From the NCBI GenBank assembly GCA_030145055.1, contig JAQYWK010000005.1:124001-188000 (forward strand): a stretch of 64,000 bases of DNA, read 5' to 3'. Numbering within the stretch: position 1 is the stretch's first letter; every line of letters starts with the position of its first letter. Source of the stretch: Desulfovibrio sp. GTDB taxonomy: Bacteria > Desulfobacterota > Desulfovibrionia > Desulfovibrionales > Desulfovibrionaceae. The notes below the pieces were generated by a model, which was not told where the DNA came from, searched no databases, and saw nothing but the letters and a program-made list of their open reading frames with translations. Both the position numbers and the translations under genes were made by a program. Of this stretch, positions 59,667-64,000 are shown in pieces.

Positions 59667-60185
59667 ATGAGAATTAATGATTATTCTAAGCTGTTATCTG
59701 AACTTCTAGGTTGCGATGAAAAATTTGTAGAAGAGATTTCAAGGTTTGCACAGTTATGTGATATCGGGATGATAAATGTTGCTGAGATTGTCAAACAGCC
59801 TAGAAAGTTAACAGATGAAGAGTTCTGCCAAATTATGAAGCATACCACCTATGGTGGCGATATGATCAAGGGATTAGATGGCCTTGCAATGGCTCATCAT
59901 ATTGCTCTGGAACATCATGAGAAGTGGGATGGAAGCGGTTATCCTAAAGGGATGAAAGGGCGAGAAATTTCTTTGGAAGCTAGAATTGTTGCAATCGCAG
60001 ATATCTTTGATGCACTGGTTTCAGAAAGGCCATATAAGAATTCTTTTAGCTATGAGAAGGCGTTTGATATTATCAAAAATGGGGATGGACGAGTTATGCC
60101 TGCACATTTCGATCCCGATGTTTTACATTTATTTCTAGCACATTATGACAAGTTTGTTGAGCTTCATAAGAACTCTAAGGATTAG
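59667..60185 (+). CDS. Degenerate HD-GYP domain protein
   Basis: About 172 aa. The C-terminal HD-GYP features are present: MKHTTYGG, HHEKWDGSGYPKGMKG, and VAIADIFDALVSERPYK. The key HD dyad is altered: ARLLHDIGK in the family reads AQLCDIGMI here, so the metal-binding His is Cys. c-di-GMP phosphodiesterase activity is therefore doubtful, and it may be a binding or scaffold protein. Family-like residues (GDLYTGMYIMRI) extend upstream of ATG 59667 in the same frame, implying a truncated N-terminus or a lost fusion with the response regulator 44 nt before. Confidence 0.8.
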   Translation: MRINDYSKLLSELLGCDEKFVEEISRFAQLCDIGMINVAEIVKQPRKLTDEEFCQIMKHTTYGGDMIKGLDGLAMAHHIALEHHEKWDGSGYPKGMKGREISLEARIVAIADIFDALVSERPYKNSFSYEKAFDIIKNGDGRVMPAHFDPDVLHLFLAHYDKFVELHKNSKD

Positions 60186-60196
60186 TGAATACTTGA

Positions 60197-61189
60197 TTAA
60201 TCAAGCATCCCATTCTTTCTGAACCATTGGATGGAATCTTCAACAGCACGTATTGCGGGGCGATGTGTATAACCTAGTTCTACCTCAGCTTTTTGAGAGC
60301 TGTAGAACATAATTTTACTTGCCATACGGATGCTATCCAGAGTTGCGATAGGTTCTTTTACTAGGCCCAGTCTAGCAAGGAATTCGCTGACAACAGCAAG
60401 AGGGTAGAGAACTGCCGGTGGGACTTTGCAAACGGGGCCTGGTTTTCCGGCGGCATGTGCGGTTATGGCGAAAAGTTCTTTCAGGTGCAGATTGTCGCCC
60501 CCGAGAATGTATTTCTGTCCAATAAATCCTTTTTGAAGAGCAAGAATGTGACCTCGTGCGATATCCTCAACATGAGCGATATTAAGGCCTGTCGCAGCAT
60601 AAAATCTGCCGCCGTCACGGGCAGTATTCAAAATCATGGCTCCAGTCGGGGTAGGGCGAGAATCTCCAGGGCCTACTGGTGTGGAGGGATTAACTATTAC
60701 GGCCGGAAGCCCATTCTCCTTCACCATTCGTGAAACTGCTTTTTCAGCTAGAAATTTGGATTTTTTATATGGGCTGATCATGTCATCAAGGCAGGTTGGC
60801 AGATCTTCATTTGCAGGAGTACCATCCGCATTGTAGCCCAGAGTACACACGCTTGAAGTGTATACAATTCGCTCAATGCCAGCTTCAAGGGCTTTTCCCA
60901 TCAGCAGTCTGGTTCCATCTACATTGGTCGTGTACATGGATTGTGGGTCAGGAACCCACAGTCTGTAGTCGGCTGCAAGGTGAAAAAGGTATTGGCAGCC
61001 TCGCATTGCTTTCTCAATTGCTTTTTCATCGTTAAGATGTCCGGCGCAAATTTCTACATTTGGGGGCAGAAGTTTTTGCGCTTTATCAGGGTCTCGGACT
61101 AGAACCTTAACTATATAACCCTGCTCCAGAAGAAGCGGAACAAGGTTTGAGCCGATAAGTCCGGTCGCACCGGTAACAAGTACATGCAT
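60197..61189 (-). CDS. hpnA: NAD-dependent epimerase/reductase, HpnA-like
   Basis: A 330-aa extended SDR. Rossmann motif TGATGLIGSNLVP at residues 6-18, the family mark HLAADYRLWVPDPQSMYTTNVDGT near residue 70, catalytic YKKSK near 144, and HVEDIARGHILALQKGFIGQKYILGGDN near 205-235. This pattern is that of the hopanoid-associated sugar epimerase HpnA and related dihydroflavonol-reductase-like proteins. No other hopanoid genes are in view, so the exact role is inferred. Confidence 0.82.
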   Translation of the reverse strand: MHVLVTGATGLIGSNLVPLLLEQGYIVKVLVRDPDKAQKLLPPNVEICAGHLNDEKAIEKAMRGCQYLFHLAADYRLWVPDPQSMYTTNVDGTRLLMGKALEAGIERIVYTSSVCTLGYNADGTPANEDLPTCLDDMISPYKKSKFLAEKAVSRMVKENGLPAVIVNPSTPVGPGDSRPTPTGAMILNTARDGGRFYAATGLNIAHVEDIARGHILALQKGFIGQKYILGGDNLHLKELFAITAHAAGKPGPVCKVPPAVLYPLAVVSEFLARLGLVKEPIATLDSIRMASKIMFYSSQKAEVELGYTHRPAIRAVEDSIQWFRKNGMLD

Positions 61190-61330
61190 TAATGGAACTC
61201 ATTTATAAGGAGTTGAAGTAATGAAAACAAAGGCGAAAAATAAGATATCGCAAGCAGTCTCTGCAAGGCAATTACTTATCTAACGGGCGGTATAAGTCAA
61301 GAACGGTAAATATTCTAAATACAAAAAATG

Positions 61331-64000
61331 TTACCCTTTCGAGGTCACTTTCTGAAGAGTCCTTTCCAGTAAATCCCATTCAAACGGTTTACTTATATAC
61401 TCATCAATTCCTGCATTCATTGCCTTTTCTCTGTCTTTATTTGTTGCATGTGCGGTAAGCGCAATGATCGGAATGTGTTTAATATTGGAGAATTCCTCCG
61501 AATTACGTATTATTTCTGATGCTTCAAATCCATTCATCACGGGCATTTGAATATCCATTAAAATAGCATCAAAATCGTTATTGCGAAGCTTATCAAGGCA
61601 AATCTCTCCGTTCTCCGCGCAAATGACGCTATGTCCACTTTTTTCGAGGAAATTTTGTGCCATGAGACTATTTACTCTTTCATCTTCAACTAAAAGGACG
61701 TTCAGCTTACGTGAAGGGATAGCTACAGGTATTGCCGTTTTTTCTGCAATAGTTTTAGGAACAATTTCTCCAACAATTATGCAGAATGTAACGGTTGTAC
61801 CAACTCCATATTCACTCTCAAGAGTGATTTTTCCTCCCATTAGTAAAATAAGTCTTTTAACTATGGAAAGGCCTAATCCTGTGCCTTGGTGTTTTCTAGA
61901 AAGGGAACCATCTACCTGTGTAAATGACTCAAATATATAGTCAATTTTGCTGTCTGGTATTCCAACACCTTCATCTTTAATGGAGAATAGGATTCGATGT
62001 TCATCTGGTCTTGAAGAGGGCAGCGAAAAGACTCCAACACTGATTGATCCTGAATCTGTAAATTTGATTGCATTACCAATTAGGTTGAAGAGTATCTGAC
62101 GAATTCTTCCTTCGTCTCCCACATAACAGTTTTTAGTTTCAGGACTGATATATGATTTTAAAATGATTCCCTTGTGGTCTGCTTGAACTTTAAAAAAGTT
62201 GAGGCACTGCTTAATCAGTTCTTCCAAGTCAAACGGTTCACTATAGATATCAAGCATACCTGCTTCAATTTTTGTGAAGTCCAAAACGTCATTCAAAACT
62301 CTCAATAAATTGCGAGAAGATTGAAGTGCTGTGTCAATGTGTGAGAGCTGTTCGGCATCAAGTTTGGTGACCTTAAGGAGTTGTAGCATCCCCATAACCC
62401 CATTAAGAGGTGTTCTTATTTCGTGACTGATATTTGCCAAAAATTCATCCTTTGTTTTGTTGGCAAGCTCAGCCGCTTCTTTTGCTTCCGAAAGTTCTGT
62501 TTGGCTCTTTAAACGTTCAGTAATATCATGGACAATTGAAATAAGTCTGATTTTGCCGTTTACCTCAAATGGTCCTGAAAAAATCTCAACATTACGCAAC
62601 TCTCCATTTGATATCCTGTGCCTGCCTATTATATTGGTTAGCCTTTTTTTAGTAATTTCAGCAATTATTTCTATGACTTCTTCTTCTGGTAACGAGTTGA
62701 TGTCAGAAATTTTCATTTGAAGTAATTCTTCTTTCGAATATCCGTAAAAAGCTTCAGCAGCCTTATTTGTGTCTAGTATTCTCCCGTCCAAAGTATCAAG
62801 AATATACATGACAGAGTGGTTGTCTTCAAAGAAAGCACGGTAGTGCTCCTCACTTTCGCGTATGGAAAGTGCTGCAGATTTTTGTTTGCTAATGTCTTCA
62901 AACGCGACTCCCAACTTATCCCCTGGGAGGAAAAAGGTGCGAACTCTGTATGAGTTTAGTACATTATTAACTACATGTTTAAATGGAAGGTCTTCGGCTA
63001 AGAAGTCTTGCCTTGTGTGCAGAGGGGATAGGAAGTTGTCTAGAATTCCTTGCTCGCTCGAACCAGGCCATATTTCTTCAAAATCGCGCCCTTTCCAATC
63101 TTTCAGCTTACGTCCGGTAATGTTTTCCGCAGCAGGGTTGGCATCAACTAGTATTAGCGAGTTCGGAGCCTTGTATTGATATATAAATAGCCCGGAAGGG
63201 ATTGTTTGAAAAATGTCACGTGTCGATCTGGATAGCTCATCAAATCGCTTACGTTCAATAGCAAGTGCAATCTGATCTGAGCAGGCAGCAAAAAGCTGCA
63301 AATCTTCCGGAGTATATTGGGTCGGATTGTCGTAATCTTGAATGATTAAGAGGCCTATTGGCTTGCCTCTGACACGAAGGGGAACACCTAGCCAAACCTC
63401 AGGTATGATTCCTTGTACCTCGAGTGTCCCTGCTTGTTGAAGCTCAATCAATCTCTCTTTGGTAAGATGAACAGTTTTGTTGGTGTTGATAGGTAGAAGG
63501 CTGAGCCTCTTATTAGTATTTGATGAAATATTATTAACAGTCGGACATGATTTTGTAGTTTTATCTACGCAGTATTTATATTCCAAAGAATTCTGTTCTT
63601 CGTTAATTAGAGCTACAAGGAAGTTCTCTGCTCGAAGCTCCTTAATCATAATACCGTGGATAGATTTCAGAAGGTCGTCAATGCTGTCTGAAGATTGAGC
63701 GTGGCTGGTAATGCTATATAAAACTGTTTGGATATGGCGGGTGTGTTCGAGTTCTTTATCTTTGCGAAGAATGTCAGAAATGTTTTCAGCATATATTGCG
63801 ACACGCGTAACTTCTCCATCTTCTATGATTGGGTAAACATTATGAAGAAAGCTTAGTTCTCCTCTTTCGTCTCTGAATGAAAGAGGTTTTTTACTCACTA
63901 GTACTTTTGCTAACTGGTTGCGTCTGTGCTCAGTTACGTGGTCAGGCATATAATCAGTGATATTCTTTCCTATCATATTGGAATGCCCATCCCCGAGGCT
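61331..64000 (-). CDS. Hybrid sensor histidine kinase (N-terminus outside window)
   Basis: At least 889 residues; the frame is open to the right edge, so the true start lies beyond it and an ATG at 63976 is internal. Domain order: PAS end (DYMPDHVTEHRR), GAF (about 90-240 of the visible part, with GVPLRVRGKPIGLLIIQDYD), two PAS domains (near 255-360 and 370-490), HisKA with NISHEIRTPLNGVMGML, HATPase_c with NLIGNAIKFTD, DEGVGIPDSK and GTGLGLSIVKRL, and a C-terminal receiver with Asp in ILMDIQMPVMNG. No TM helix is visible. Cytosolic multi-input phosphorelay kinase. Confidence 0.93.
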   Translation of the reverse strand, partial: SLGDGHSNMIGKNITDYMPDHVTEHRRNQLAKVLVSKKPLSFRDERGELSFLHNVYPIIEDGEVTRVAIYAENISDILRKDKELEHTRHIQTVLYSITSHAQSSDSIDDLLKSIHGIMIKELRAENFLVALINEEQNSLEYKYCVDKTTKSCPTVNNISSNTNKRLSLLPINTNKTVHLTKERLIELQQAGTLEVQGIIPEVWLGVPLRVRGKPIGLLIIQDYDNPTQYTPEDLQLFAACSDQIALAIERKRFDELSRSTRDIFQTIPSGLFIYQYKAPNSLILVDANPAAENITGRKLKDWKGRDFEEIWPGSSEQGILDNFLSPLHTRQDFLAEDLPFKHVVNNVLNSYRVRTFFLPGDKLGVAFEDISKQKSAALSIRESEEHYRAFFEDNHSVMYILDTLDGRILDTNKAAEAFYGYSKEELLQMKISDINSLPEEEVIEIIAEITKKRLTNIIGRHRISNGELRNVEIFSGPFEVNGKIRLISIVHDITERLKSQTELSEAKEAAELANKTKDEFLANISHEIRTPLNGVMGMLQLLKVTKLDAEQLSHIDTALQSSRNLLRVLNDVLDFTKIEAGMLDIYSEPFDLEELIKQCLNFFKVQADHKGIILKSYISPETKNCYVGDEGRIRQILFNLIGNAIKFTDSGSISVGVFSLPSSRPDEHRILFSIKDEGVGIPDSKIDYIFESFTQVDGSLSRKHQGTGLGLSIVKRLILLMGGKITLESEYGVGTTVTFCIIVGEIVPKTIAEKTAIPVAIPSRKLNVLLVEDERVNSLMAQNFLEKSGHSVICAENGEICLDKLRNNDFDAILMDIQMPVMNGFEASEIIRNSEEFSNIKHIPIIALTAHATNKDREKAMNAGIDEYISKPFEWDLLERTLQKVTSKG

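Noticed and set aside
1-64000. CRISPR arrays
   Set aside because: No regularly spaced short direct repeats and no cas-like genes were seen; the repeats found are att-like or terminator hairpins.

Overview
The window looks like a chromosomal segment of a moderately AT-rich, Gram-negative, anaerobic-type bacterium. The most likely group is the sulfate-reducing Desulfovibrionaceae (Maridesulfovibrio/Desulfovibrio-like). This assignment is an inference from gene content: system-I cytochrome c maturation (CcmF plus a TPR partner), a CcdA/thioredoxin relay, a c-type-haem GGDEF sensor, a bacteriohemerythrin relic, a short-form ThiC with a thiS-G-H-F-E-C operon, a hopanoid-type HpnA epimerase and a high density of c-di-GMP proteins. 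No ribosomal RNA is present to prove it.

Layout. 1-2.5 kb: a metallo-beta-lactamase-fold enzyme cut by the left edge, a nitroreductase, an EF-hand secreted protein and a 90-aa orphan protein. The orphan sits behind a clear SAM-I riboswitch on the minus strand. 2.5-6.7 kb: a methyltransferase, then a minus-strand oppB-oppC-recN run. 6.8-18.8 kb: an accessory region that begins at a tRNA-Ala(GGC) gene. It carries diverged att-like direct repeats (about 6.92, 14.62 and 15.60 kb), a decayed tyrosine recombinase, a LuxR-type regulator, several exported hydrolases (Tat metallophosphoesterase, histidine-phosphatase lipoprotein, alpha/beta hydrolase, phosphatidylserine-decarboxylase-like protein), a GH1 beta-glucosidase, an unknown 223-aa protein and several gene relics. 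Matching relics suggest that one gene block was duplicated and then eroded.

18.8-23.8 kb: the thiamine operon thiS-thiG-thiH-thiF-thiE-thiC, controlled by a TPP riboswitch with a terminator platform. 23.9-28.6 kb: Hsp20, two orphan periplasmic solute-binding proteins, an M48 metalloprotease, relics of a bacteriohemerythrin and a short-chain dehydrogenase, and a GIY-YIG-like protein. 28.7-34.5 kb: AsmA-like protein, the FetA-FetB-type transporter, a haem-c GGDEF protein and a beta carbonic anhydrase. 34.5-42.1 kb: DUF481 outer-membrane protein, malate synthase G, a YhcH-family protein, two exported thiol-redox proteins and a SulP transporter with a structured leader.

42.2-46.7 kb: two c-di-GMP genes (a double solute-binding-domain GGDEF protein and a GGDEF-EAL protein) on either side of a DUF805 membrane protein. 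46.9-50.5 kb: a DUF2867 oxidoreductase-like gene paired with a class II CPD photolyase, then a small cysteine-containing protein. 50.5-54.9 kb: ccmF and a TPR gene, divergent from two thioredoxin-fold genes and ccdA. 55-64 kb: MscS channel, BON-domain protein, ABM monooxygenase, family 9 glycosyltransferase, STAS protein, a response regulator followed by a degenerate HD-GYP protein, HpnA, and a large hybrid histidine kinase cut by the right edge.

Most of the window is ordinary core genome. The places most worth a second look are the layered tRNA-Ala island with its duplicated relics, the SAM-I riboswitch in front of an uncharacterised gene, and the structured leader upstream of the SulP transporter. 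Positions and translations were read by eye. Family names rest on motifs and overall resemblance, not on database searches.
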